Positions 45,267 through 56,379 of a stretch of 64,000 nt of DNA are shown piece by piece. The position numbers were made by a program, and so were the translations under genes. Position 1 is the stretch's first letter; the number at the start of each line of letters is the position of its first letter. The DNA is taken from assembly GCA_032622095.1 (NCBI GenBank), contig CP136069.1:18119326-18183325 (forward strand). Direction: 5' to 3'. The stretch is from Siphonodentalium dalli. Its lineage: Eukaryota > Mollusca > Scaphopoda > Gadilida > Siphonodentaliidae. The notes under the pieces were generated by a model. The model did no database searches. It had not been told where the DNA came from and worked only from the letters and a program-made list of their open reading frames with translations.

Positions 45267-46919
45267 TCAGCATGCTTTCCGGATCGCAGCAGCAAGTTTT
45301 GTCATTTCCTTTCTGTCAACTTTTCCGTTTTCGTTGTAACATAAATGATCCACAAAAAGCAGATCGTGAGGTTTATAATTATCGTTTGTGAAAATATCAC
45401 AAATCTTTTCCTTCAAATCATGCTCTTTGATATTAACCCCACCTTTCAGAAGCACCATGTAGAGGTTATTCTCTCCGTATATTTCATCATCAACAGGAAC
45501 CACAACCAGATCCTGTATTTCCGGTATTGCAGCATGGATCACTAAGTTCTCTATCTCATTACATTGTGTTGTAACTATCCCATGCGTTATGGTGTGGTCC
45601 CGCCTACCTATGACAAACAGTTGCCCTTCGTGGTCAATATATCCAATATCCTTCGTATCATACCAGTTTGACTTTGAAACTGACTTTCGCGTTGTTTCGT
45701 CATCGACATAATACTCTAGAAATCTCAACTGGTGTCTGACGTAAATTCTACCCATTACTCCTCGTTCAACCAGCCTCATTTGGTCGTCACACACTTTAAT
45801 TTCCGCGCCACTGGTAGCGAACCCAGATGCATTAGCCACTACCTCCTCGCCCTTCACATACATTTTTGTCGATATCGAGCACATCTCAAGACAACCATAT
45901 CCAACATATGCTGCGGGAACATGTCCGAGCAGTTTCCCCCATTCAGCTTTAATGGGAGCCCCTCCCATGCCAAACACTTGAATCGTCTCGGGAAAGTCAC
46001 TCAAATCTGGCAACTTGGCGATAGCGTTGAGAATAGGTGCGGTGACAACGAACATGGTAATATTCTCTTTTCTCGCGCATTCAAGAATGCGATCAACATG
46101 AGCCGGGAGGTTTGTTCCGGTATACGAAATACCGCTACCACCAAGGACTATATCAACAAGCGGGCAGCCTCCAAGCCAACCGAAATTAGAATTTGAGAAA
46201 CGAATGTAATCGTCAACTGTCCCCTTGTAGTCTTCGTCATGGAACATTTGTGTGTACAATGATAGCAGAGAACGGTGTGAGTGTAGAACAAGCTTTGGTC
46301 GCCCAGTTGTTCCCGAAGACCTCATGATGAGAGCATCATCGTCCATATCTATATAAACGCTATCGGGATCAAACATTGAACCTGGTGCTTCCATCATATC
46401 ATTGTAATTAAGAAATCCTTCACGATGAGATGAACTAACAGATATTGCATGCTGTAATGATGGTTTATCCGGGTTCACTGCCTTCATCATCTCAGCGATA
46501 TACAACACCGTTTTATCGTTATCGCCGGGAAATACCAGTGCTTTCGCCGACGATTTCTCGATGACGTACTGAACGTCTGAAAAGTCATCTCGTAGCATCT
46601 CGCTGTTGAGTGGAACAGCACCAAGGAGACATATCCCGTACTCTATAATTAGCCAATCAACACAGTTACGTAAACACATAACAACGATATCACCTTTTTT
46701 GATACCGATACTGGATAACGCTGACGCAAATTTACGACATTGCGAGTATAACTCCCCGAAAGTAATACTACCTTCCCTTTTGTGCTCGTGATAGATAGTT
46801 AACAGTGTCTTGTCTGGGATGTTTTCGGCTTGGCGTCTTATGAATTGGGGTATTGTGTCCATACATGGAAAGCATTTACTGTTAGAAACATAGCTGAGCT
46901 GGTCGACATTCTTCATCAT
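45267..46919 (-). CDS. Acyl-CoA synthetase (ANL superfamily), copy B
   Basis: 550 residues from the ATG at 46919, again 3 bp after a splice acceptor (tttttacatttcag). The ATP-binding loop RSSGTTGRPK and the C-terminal GKVDRK with candidate catalytic Lys are identical to copy A. About 64 positions differ by my count. Several cluster around the active site: GYGCLE for GYGSLE, GRRDH for GRGDD, and 'AAYVGYGCLEMCSISTKM' for 'MAWAGYGSLELCVISTKL'. The H in GRRDH replaces the usual acidic or polar residue of that loop, so kinetics or substrate choice may differ. The frame is intact with no stops. It is the inverted partner of copy A and probably acts in the same fatty- or carboxylic-acid activation step; the substrate is unknown. 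Confidence 0.9.
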   Translation of the reverse strand: MMKNVDQLSYVSNSKCFPCMDTIPQFIRRQAENIPDKTLLTIYHEHKREGSITFGELYSQCRKFASALSSIGIKKGDIVVMCLRNCVDWLIIEYGICLLGAVPLNSEMLRDDFSDVQYVIEKSSAKALVFPGDNDKTVLYIAEMMKAVNPDKPSLQHAISVSSSHREGFLNYNDMMEAPGSMFDPDSVYIDMDDDALIMRSSGTTGRPKLVLHSHRSLLSLYTQMFHDEDYKGTVDDYIRFSNSNFGWLGGCPLVDIVLGGSGISYTGTNLPAHVDRILECARKENITMFVVTAPILNAIAKLPDLSDFPETIQVFGMGGAPIKAEWGKLLGHVPAAYVGYGCLEMCSISTKMYVKGEEVVANASGFATSGAEIKVCDDQMRLVERGVMGRIYVRHQLRFLEYYVDDETTRKSVSKSNWYDTKDIGYIDHEGQLFVIGRRDHTITHGIVTTQCNEIENLVIHAAIPEIQDLVVVPVDDEIYGENNLYMVLLKGGVNIKEHDLKEKICDIFTNDNYKPHDLLFVDHLCYNENGKVDRKEMTKLAAAIRKAC

Positions 46920-46955
46920 TAACTGAAATGTAAAAATGGACAATTAATTATCACC

Positions 46956-47770
46956 ACGGTGTTGAGTGCTTTGCTTATTGCTTACGTGCTTACAAATGCT
47001 CTGTTCACACAAATTGTGTTTTGTAGGTAATATCGCATCCATACTATCATTATACTATACTATTAGTATATTCTTGAGGAAATTCATAATTTGGTAACTT
47101 TTATTTCTAAATAAAAGATCAGCCGCCCACGGTTCCCCCGACAACGTGACAAGTCGATGCCGCTTTGTTAAACTAATTTTTAAAATGTTGAAATTTTCTA
47201 AGTCGAAAAGGGTTACTAACTCAGTAAAAAAATTATATTTTCCGTCATTCTGCAAATCTCCAATATGTGGGTAACAATACTCCCAAGTTTCAAATATCTA
47301 CGATCAGGGCTGTAGGAGGGGTTGATTACACCATGAAGGTACCCTCATACAGAAAATTATAAAAATTGTTGAAAGTTTCTAAATCGAAAATGGTTAATAA
47401 CTCTGTCAAAAAATAATTGTCCGTCATCTATATACATGTTGCACATCTTCAATATAGGGGCAACAATATTCTGAAGTTTCACATCTCTTAGTTGAAAACT
47501 GAAGGAGGAGTTGCTTACCCATGAAGGTACCCTCATACTGAAAATTATAAAAAATGTTGAAAGTTTCTAAATCGAAAAGGGTTAATAACTCCGTCAAAAA
47601 ATAATTCCGTCATCTATATACATCTTGCACATCTTCAATATATGGGCAACACTAATCTGAAGTTTCAAATCTCTGGGATGGAATCTGTAGGAGGAGATTA
47701 TTTCACAGGAAGGTTCTCAAAAGTGTGACGGGCGGACGAACGGACGGACGGACGAACGGATGGATGGAGT
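46956..47770 (-). repeat. ~185-bp tandem repeat, three to four copies, ending in a (GGAC)n tract
   Basis: 'tgttgaaa(t/g)ttt(c)taa(g/a)tcgaaaa' recurs at about 47185, 47370 and 47555. Shared blocks are 'taactc(a/t)gt(a/c)aaaaa', 'ccgtcat', 'catgaaggtaccctcata' and 'gaaaattataaaaa'. It ends at 47728-47768 in a tetranucleotide run 'ggacggacggacgaacgg'. It lies in the first-intron/5' region of copy B and is absent from copy A. Confidence 0.85.
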
Positions 47771-49175
47771 CCGTTTCTATCCGTAGTCGGTTATACGGTT
47801 TATGGTTAATTCTGCGCCTCGAAAGTTCGCACTACTATATATCCCGCAACTTTCAATTTACTATCAATGTAAAACTATATATTGATGTCTAGCCACAACG
47901 GCTCATCCATGGTGGGGTAGCCTACTCAATCCAGTCTTAATAATTAGGGCACTGACTCAATTTAAATAAAACTATGGGGGCGCCTGAATGTTTTGGTGAA
48001 ACCTGTATTATACAGTAATTTGAATCAAATACATAACATACATGTATTCTACCAAAAATATAATTGTCATTATTGTCAGAAAATATAGTGGTAATTTGTA
48101 AAAATTAAATTCTGGTGCAACTCCAACTAGTGTGTTGGCCTATACTCTGCAAAACACACTGTGTGCAAAATAAATACCAATAATTTACCAATAAATCGTC
48201 TTTCAAAAATGCACACATTGTTGTTTTGGTTTAGCACGTGGTCAGAAACCTAGTGGAAATTCTTCGCACAAACTTGTGTATCGCATTACTCATATTTGTA
48301 CCCGAAACTCACATACAGTGGCAAGGGTGATAACACTGGGATAATCATAACCATCGTTTGCAGCTTTCGCAGCTTTATGTTCCTTTAACTGAGTTGTATC
48401 CATCCGCAACAAGCGCCGGGTTATTTCAAAACCACACATTTTACACACATAACTGAAAGAAGTTTAATCATTTATAGAGGGTGTGTGAAAAATTAGCACA
48501 CACACAAGTTAAGTCAAATTCTATCCACTTACTTTTCCACACACAGTATTTTACTTTTGCACAGTTTTCCACACAACCTCCGTATATGTACAACCATGCC
48601 CATATGCATCCGTCACAAAGGAACACTATATAGGCTTTGGACTCACGAACATAACATATTTGTTTCTCGAAATAATCAGACAGAAAATTATATTGTCTCT
48701 GAAAAGCCTTCGAACGACGTTTCTTCCGTTTGAAACCTCAGACTTAAACGATGAAGAGTTAAATATCGCATCATATTTTTTTCTTTATTTCGAACATAGA
48801 AAGTGCTAATTTCTTAAATTAAAACTGGCCAGTAATTCAGTGATAGACACACTAAAGGTACAATGCTCGTTTGACCAAAACTCCAGATAATTTTATTTAT
48901 ATGGCTTCATTGGCATACCAAATTAAGAGTGGTAAACAAAATCCACAGGGATAAGCTTTTGTGGTCATATTTCGAAATATATGTTTAGAAAATTCAGAGT
49001 AAATTACACGTTTTATATAGTACCCCGAACTCTCGAGGAACAGATATTGATAGAAAACGTGCAATCGACTGTGAATTTATTTTAATATATCAATATTTGA
49101 TCAGAAAGACTTATCTTCTGTGTGTTACTGGTCTCATCATTCTTAATTATTATGTTTGGTCCATGACACAGTTTA

Positions 49176-51335
49176 TAACAATATTTCATTGCATATTATG
49201 ACTTAGATGAACGTTTTTGAGAATCTATGAGGAATATAATAGATGGTATGTTTTTCCCAAAATCGGACTTGTGAACCTTGTCACTGGCATAGTATATATT
49301 GGTATATCTGGCATTTCCCACATGCACCTGTGGGGTTAACTGGTTAATTGGTGTTGGTTTGGTATCATATACCTTATTACTGCGTGAATATTAAACTTGA
49401 CCAATATTGACTGTTGGAATTTAGATGTATGATTTGGAACCGTACACAATCCGCCGAGGGAACCATGCCATGTTTGAGGTTCCAATGATGGGTAGCATGG
49501 CCATAGCCAGAGGTTTATCGGAAACATTCACCCCCCCCCCCCCCCCCCCACGTCACTCAACATGTCATTTGTATAATGGGTGATTTGTCAAATTCGATGG
49601 AAAATAAAAGGCCGAATTTCAAGAAACTGGCTCTAATAAAGACTGGCCCTAAAGCTGAAGGCAGAACCATGGGCCTGGTGATACCAATTTGGCATTGAAA
49701 TTTTTCGCAATGAGGTGACTCGTTTTCGTTTCAGATTCAAAATGTATATCCATTGGCGTAATGAAACGGACTTTGGATAAACGAGTCTAAACTGCAAATT
49801 CAAGAAAAATGGTCATGTCACCTGTCGAAAGTCTGTTTCAGTGACATTCTGGTTTGTGGTCCTGCCATCAGGGTTGCGTTCTGTTTTGGTTTTAGTTTTT
49901 GTGGCGGTATTTGTCATTGGAACGCTATTTCTGGAAAGTTGGCACTGAGGTTTCTTATCGCATTCGGCGCAACAGCCATCCAAAATTAGCACTTGCACCG
50001 TGGAGCGTTTACTTCAAATACCAACATGTTCTCATGCAAATAGGTTCACATTAAACGTACTTCAAAAACACAAATAAGCCTATATTGGCGTTATTTGAAT
50101 CTGTATTGTGCTCTATATGAACGTAATTATGGCAAGAAAACAGTCTATTTTGAACTAAGTGTCCACAATGAACGTATACCCGTTGTTGGTTGTATGGCGC
50201 GGGCGGCGGCGGACCACAGTGCAACCAGAATGTAAAGGGTGTGAATCTGTCGTGTCGTGTCGATGAAAAAAGCTAGATTAAATAATGCCAATATGGGCGT
50301 GGTTTGTAAGGTGCAACAAATACGTCCGATATGGACATATTTATAGTATGAATACGCTCATATACGACTGTTTTCGTGCACCATTTACGTTCATATACAT
50401 GTAGAGCGTAATTCAGATTATGCCGATATGGGCGTTTTTGGATTTTGAAATACGTTAAATATAGACGTATTTTCCAAAAAACATGCTGCAAAAACTCATA
50501 TGTCGATGGCCTTTGTTTGTACCACCAAACGGGGCATGTTTCGATATATTAAAATTAACGTTTAATCTCCATTAAAGGGGTACTGTATGCCATTTTCAAT
50601 AAATGTTCGGTAATAACAACGATCTAATATCGATAATATATAGAAAAATAGGTAATTTGAGTCGAAGATGTATTCTGTGAACGTTCAGGTTAATAGGCTA
50701 TCTTAAAATCAAAGTTAATAATTTGACATAAATTTAATTTATGGCTGGAGCCATAAATTAAATTACGAATTTCCGTGTACAAGACGTAATCAAATTAATT
50801 GAGGGATAGTGAATTGTTAATCCTATGGAACACACGATCGTTTAAAACATTATGCTGATACGGGGAGAAAACTCAAGCCACTTACTGACTAGTGACCACA
50901 CAATAACTTAAATGAGTATAATTATGGGACTAGTATGCATATAATATAACTTTTATTTGATACATTTGGTTGAAAAATGTACAAAATTACTCGACAACGA
51001 CAATTTGTATTTTTGCATTCCGGTAAGTTTGCCATCCGTAACACTACTCGTACTCAACATACTTTCAAATAATGGAAAAATGGTTACCTTATTCTACGAC
51101 TCAGAGACTATAGAAACCAACAACAACATTTGAGTACAGTATCCCTTTAAACATTACGCTATCATTTGACACGTTTTTTCTTCTGATACGTAAACATCAT
51201 CCAGTTATTATTACAAAGAAGGCTTCAGTTTAATTATCCAGAATGATGAACCTTTTTGGAAGAGTATTTTTCATGTCTGGTCCCTTTGACTCAAGAAATC
51301 ACCGTAACCCTGAACAAATACTGTCACAACCTATA
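49176..51335. other. No gene seen; poly-C at 49531-49549, hairpin at 50736-50768
   Basis: The C run lies in 'cattcaccccc...cccacgtc'. The hairpin is 'taatttatggct'/'agccataaatta' with a short loop. Small open frames show no recognised domain. Confidence 0.45.
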
Positions 51336-51336
51336 A

Positions 51337-52150
51337 TTATACTTCCATGGTGTAACCAAGGAAGTATATTGTTTTTCTACTGCGGTCGTTTTCCGTTTAT
51401 TTTGAAATACTCAGAAACTAATTGCAGTTGGAACGCGAAATCTCTATCGATTGTAGGCATCTAAGGTCTACTACAAATAAAGGTATCCGCATACCGGTCC
51501 AAGGTTTCTAGACGGAGTTATGGCCCTTTTACGATTATTTTTCATTATTATTTTTTTTATTATACTCCACACTTTTGCAACGCCTTAATATCTGAAAGTA
51601 TGGGGAGTATCGAACTGAAAGTTTGTACGTATGTTGGGGTCAATGAGTTCTAACCTATCGGCATACAATGAATATTGTCCGCGTTTACTCCGCGGAGTTA
51701 TCTCCTTTTATATGAACAAATTTGATTTTATTATCTCGGAAATTATAAGGAGCAGAGCATCGAAAATTGGACCGTATGCACACCTCGATATGCTCTACTG
51801 CCCACGGGCATCAAAACGTGTGTCCGCGCTTTCCCTGAGGAGTTACCGCCCATAGTTGGCAAACCTCTATTTGATTGTACTCTGTTGTCCTCCCGTATCA
51901 TTCCAGATAACTGCATTTGGTTTTCATAGTCGTGTTGACCGTTGTCAGCTTAGTCCGAAAAAGAAAATTTGACAAGGTTCGACATATATTTTTACACTGG
52001 GGTGGGGGCAAAATTTTCGCAAAAAAATGTTTTGATTGACATTCATCTATTTAAGTATATGTACTTCCTGAACGAAAACAAACCCATAGCGGAAAGGATT
52101 TTTGAAATCCGAGAAGAAATGCAAGAGTTACGAGCCCTCAAAGTTTGCAA
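51337..52150 (+). repeat. Near-identical direct duplication, copy 1 (copy 2 at 53054-53850)
   Basis: From 'ttatacttccatggtgtaac' the sequence is repeated almost base for base 1717 bp downstream. Its start is an inverted motif (tatacttccatgg ... ccaaggaagtata), the same terminus type as in 22600-22900. A 74-codon frame at 51631-51855 is present in both copies and, inverted, at 19156-19368. It is a frame within the repeat rather than a host gene. Confidence 0.9.
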
Positions 52151-52780
52151 AAAGGACCCATGTGCTTGAAACCACATCTCCTCCGAAGATGTAAAAGTTT
52201 GGCTGTAATCTGATACGCCAATGCGTGCGGACTGAAGAGAGCACGAGGTGCGCCAAATTTTGCCACTATCGGTTCAGTGTTGTGCGTCAGGGGAGGGGTG
52301 GTCCGTGGTACAATTTTTTTATTCTTCTCCGAATCAGATGAAACTTGGAATATAACATCTACAATAGCGGCCGATCTGGAAACTGAAAGAATTTCGAATT
52401 TCCATTGAAAACTGACAGAGGTACGGGTCCTCAAATTTTGCAATTTTGGGCCCATGTGCTTTAAACCACATCTTCTCCGAAGATGTAAACATTTGGCTAT
52501 AACCTGATAGGCCAATGCGTGCGGTCTGGAGAGAGCACGAGGTGCGCCAAATTTTGCCAGTATTGGTTTAGTGTTGTGGTCCGTGGTACCATTTTTTTTT
52601 ATTCTTTTCCGAATCAGATGAAACTTGGAATATAAAATCTACCATACACGTTGATCACAAAACTGAAAACGGGTCTTAAATTCGTTGGAAAATGGCGGAG
52701 ATTTGGGCCCCCAAAGTTTGAATTTGGGCCCATATGCTTTCAAATAACCAAACTGTTATTCGTCTCCGACTCATATGACA
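52137..52780 (+). repeat. ~290-bp tandem repeat, two copies plus a partial
   Basis: 'cccatgtgctt' lies at about 52158 and 52452, with 'cccatatgctttcaaa' at about 52730. Shared blocks are 'accacatct(c/t)ctccgaagatg', 'gagcacgaggtgcgccaaat' and 'cgaatcagatgaaacttgga'. Confidence 0.75.
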
Positions 52781-53053
52781 GATGTAACGTACAATCTCTG
52801 TGAGCAGACGATCACAATACTGAAAACAATTTAAAAATCCATTAGAAAATAACGGAGTTACGGTCCATCAAAGTTCGCATTTTTGGCCTTGGTTGAAAAT
52901 TTCCCAATCCCATCACCCAATTTCGTGGCAGAGGTGGGGTCACTTCCAAACACTTGAGATCAACCTATACATGTTAGGATAACATATAATCATCCTACTT
53001 CATATGTTCTGTCCATAAACTGCGATTCTTTCAGATCATGATTTCCCCTATTA

Positions 53054-53930
53054 TTATACTTCCATGGTGTAACCAAGGAAGTATATTGTTTTTCTACTGC
53101 GGTCGTTTTCCGTTTATTTTGAAATACTCAGAAACTAATTGCAGTTGGAACGCGAAATCTCTATCGATTGTAGGCATCTAATGTCTACTACAAATAAAGG
53201 TATCCGCATACCGGTCCAAGGATTCTAGACGGAGTTATGGCCCTTTTACGATTATTTTTCATTATTATTATTTTTATTATACTCCACACTTTTGCAACGC
53301 CTTAATATCTGAAAGTATGGGGAGTATCGAACTGAAAGTTTGTACGTATGTTGGGGTCAATGAGTTCTAACCTATCGGCATACAATGAATATTGTCCGCG
53401 TTTACTCCGCGGAGTTATCTCCCTTTATATGAACAAATTTGATTTTATTATCTCGGAAATTATAAGGAGCAGAGCATCGAAAATTGGACCGTATGCACAC
53501 CTCGATATGCTCTACTGCCCACGGGCATCAAAACGTGTGTCCGCGCTTTCCCTGAGGAGTTACCGCCCATAGTTGGCAAACCTCTATTTGATTGTACTCT
53601 GTTGTCCTCCCGTATCATTCCAGATAACGGCATTTGGTTTTCATAGTCGTGTTGACCGTTGTCAGCTTAGTCCGAGGAAGAAAATTTGACAAGGTTCGAA
53701 AAACAATTCGCAAAAAAATGTTTTGATTGACATTCATCTATTTAAGTATATGTACTTCCTGAACGAAAACAAACCCATACCGGAAAGGATTTTTGAAATC
53801 CGAGAAGAAATGCAAGAGTTACGGGCCCTCAAAGTTTGCAAGTGTCGGTTCAGTATTGTGGTTTGGGGAGGGGTGTTCTGTGGTACCAATTTTTAATTCT
53901 TCTCCGAATCAGATGAAACTTGGAATATAA
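53054..53930 (+). repeat. Near-identical direct duplication, copy 2
   Basis: Matches 51337-52150 with rare substitutions and one small deletion near 53705. The very high identity points to recent duplication or gene conversion. Confidence 0.9.
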
Positions 53931-55190
53931 CATAAATTTGTCTATCTAATTGTAATGCGCGAACTATGAACGAATGTTGTACAAGCTCACATCTCATTCA
54001 ACAAACTATCCGTTACTTATTCATAAAATTCATATTATGCTACACGCGAAACGAAGATAACTGGGAATCCAGTGTCCGAAACGGATCGAAATCGACCTGT
54101 TCCAGAAAATCGTTCATTTTGTTTTCACTTTTTGAAAAAGGTTCCATTATTTCAACCTAAACTTTTGGACTTAGAAAATTATTTTGTTCTCAGTCAAGTG
54201 AAAAGAGCTCTTCAAATAATTTCCGCCTATATATATATATAATATATATTATCTATATATACGCGAAAAAATTGTCACTCCCCGTTCTCCTTCCTCCGGC
54301 TACCCCATCTCCCCGCGGATGGAACCTATCTCCGATTCGAACGCACCCTTCTCGCGGACCAGGCTCATTCCTCTACCTGGGAACCGATAGAACGCCCACC
54401 GAATTCCAACAATCATTTCCAGACTGGTATATTGGTATGAGTACATATCGGAGCTGTTAAAAACCAAATAACTTGGATTTGAATATAAACCCACCTATTC
54501 GTAAATTTTGTAGCCCATGGTGTGTGCTAAATTATCATTTTAACGTGTATAGTGTGTTATGAGCTATCTGCGTGTGTGCATTTCACTTTTGAATTTTCGT
54601 TCGCATCTTCAACGCACTGCATCTCATATACAACCAAACAAAATACAAACATTACATTAATTTGATCAAACAAACCTTAGTTATACGATGTATACGTATA
54701 CTAACGTAAAGACGACGTATATCCAATTATTTCATTTGCGATAACAACGATAAACACAGAACAATGCAAACATCATCATTTTCGTAAGAACAATTTGTAT
54801 ATTGTTATAAACCGTAGCATACTGCAATGGACATTCAATTCTTTCCGCTAGTATATGTCTGCCGAATTGGAAATGATTCCTTTTATACTTTCACATAATA
54901 ATACACCACTGATAGTTTCGTAGGCCATCATTTAAGTCTTGTCAAAAAGCAAACGTGAAACAAACGCTCCTTAATCCTACCATAGAGGAGTGTACTTATA
55001 GAGAACGCTCTTTTCTGTTCGATTACGTTCAAACCCAGTGTAGATTGATTTGTGTGTTGTTGTTTATCATTCATCGGATCGAACGTTCATTGATCGCGCT
55101 TCATGTTATGTGCTTGTTCAAACCACTTATATGCCCATGTAGAGCAAGTCTTATGAGAATGGGACTGATATTTTCGGAGTGATGTGGAGT
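53931..55190. other. No gene seen; (TA)n at 54226-54262
   Basis: The stretch 54270-54430 is more GC-rich than its surroundings but has no recognised coding. Confidence 0.4.
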
Positions 55191-55198
55191 GTTCAGGT

Positions 55199-55307
55199 AC
55201 CATTTATTTTAGAATTATTACCTGTATTATACCCCTGCAACCAGTTGTTGGTGGGGTGGGGACGGTATACTGGAATCAGCATGTCCGTCCGTTCATCAAT
55301 ATATATT

Positions 55308-55318
<11 letters not shown>
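55199..55318 (+). repeat. Direct repeat copy 1 (copy 2 at 56107-56215)
   Basis: 'ccatttattttagaattatt', 'acctgtattatacccctgca', 'accagttg', 'gtatactggaatcagcatgt' and 'ccgtccgttcatcaatatat' are shared. A shorter related piece lies at 56231-56275 and 57365-57410 ('cgatagatttgggag', 'atgtccgtccgtgcgtcc'). Confidence 0.85.

Positions 55319-55324
<6 letters not shown>

Positions 55325-55377
<53 letters not shown>
55325..55377 (+). repeat. (GT)n microsatellite
   Basis: About 26 perfect GT units, preceded by (TA)n. Read directly. Confidence 0.95.
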
Positions 55378-55378
<1 letters not shown>

Positions 55379-55582
55379 CTAGTTTGATAAATCAACATGA
55401 CGACTTTTTCTATCAAAAAACGTCTTTAATTCCTAGGCCTTTCATGCCTTCGTTGCAATTTTCAAGGAATGACGTGTATAACACTGTGACGTCATATAGC
55501 AACATGGGGGATAACTCTTGACGTCAAAGTTAAGAACTATTGAGTTTTGTCAGGAATTTGAGTTTGAAATAATCTTCCTTGC

Positions 55583-55795
55583 TCAGTCTTTCCGAATCAC
55601 ATTATAGAATGGGAAGATTGTGTACACCCCTCTACCACATACATCTATATGTTCGCTTAGAGGGATCATCCTAGTGTTGGGATCTCTAATTTGTTGTCGA
55701 TGGATCCGATTTCTCTCGACTAGGGTATCACCTGTCTGTCCGGCGTATGATTCACCACATCCCGAACATGTGATGCAATAAATGAAATTGCGTTA
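55583..55795 (-). pseudogene. GIY-YIG endonuclease fragment (Penelope-like element remnant)
   Basis: On the minus strand about 70 codons are open down to a TGA at 55583-55585. They contain FIYCITCSGCGESYAGQTGD, then 'RNRIHRQQIRD', 'PLSEHID' and 'TIFPFYN'. This is the Cys-bearing GIY-YIG fold seen at the C-terminus of Penelope-like elements (GIY as IYC, YIG as YAG, plus downstream Arg and His-Glu). The reverse transcriptase is absent, and the end breaks off at a perfect inverted repeat. It belongs to a subfamily different from the element at 24368-26632. Confidence 0.75.
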
Positions 55796-55883
55796 TTTAC
55801 AATTTAATGTTGCATTTGGCATTATTTTTTGTCCGTTTTTGAGCCAATTAAAATTGTGCCAAATGCAACATTAAATTGTAAAT
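55795..55883. repeat. Perfect 26-27-bp inverted repeat, 37-nt loop
   Basis: 'atttacaatttaatgttgca' with 'tttggc' at 55795-55820 is exactly complementary to 55858-55883. It directly abuts the GIY-YIG fragment. Confidence 0.9.
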
Positions 55884-56106
55884 CACGCACGCACGACAAA
55901 GCGTTACACAGGATGGTGTAGACAACTGTACACGTGTTCCGCGCTACTGATCATGTCTTATTCAGGCACCAAGTGTAGGATTCCTTGCAATCCGTTAATC
56001 ATCAGTGTCGGTGATCGCTCGTCCTGTGTAAAACGTTGAGCTAGGTCTGTGGCTCTTTTGTGACCAATATTAAGTCAAGGTTGGTGAGGGGAATGAGGCC
56101 GCTGGA

Positions 56107-56215
56107 CCATTTATTTTATAATTATTACCTGTATTATACCCCTGCAACCAGTTGTGGGTGGGGTGGGGATGGTATACTGGAATCAGCATGTCTGTCCGTT
56201 CATCAATATATATAT
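56107..56215 (+). repeat. Direct repeat copy 2
   Basis: Second copy of 55199-55318; the (TA)n tract also follows here, without the long (GT)n. Confidence 0.85.
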
Positions 56216-56379
56216 ATATCTAATTGTTCCCGATAGATTTGGGAGGATTATAGTAATCAACATGTCCGTCCGTGCGTCCGTTCGATATGGTTTAATATTG
56301 ATAACTATAGTATTAGTTAACTTATTCGTATGTCACATGTCCGTGGTATTTGGAATTGGAGTATAGTATATCTTCAAGT

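Larger units (their letters stand above)
45060..49175 (-). repeat. Right arm of the large inverted duplication
   Basis: Reverse complement of 3895-10557 in blocks. The gene and its 3' flank (45060-46955) match 10557-8665. The part at 47855-48400 matches 5972-5430, including 'ggctcatccatggtggggta' near 47905. The part at 48815-49175 matches 4200-3895. The interior 46956-47855 has no counterpart in the left arm. Confidence 0.85.

Noticed and set aside
3895-49175. Inverted duplication as a haplotype or assembly artefact
   Set aside because: The two genes differ at about 64 residues and the arms carry different insertions; a false join of alleles would be much more alike.
54272-54494. GC-richer open frames on both strands
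   Set aside because: Overlapping frames in opposite directions without domain similarity.
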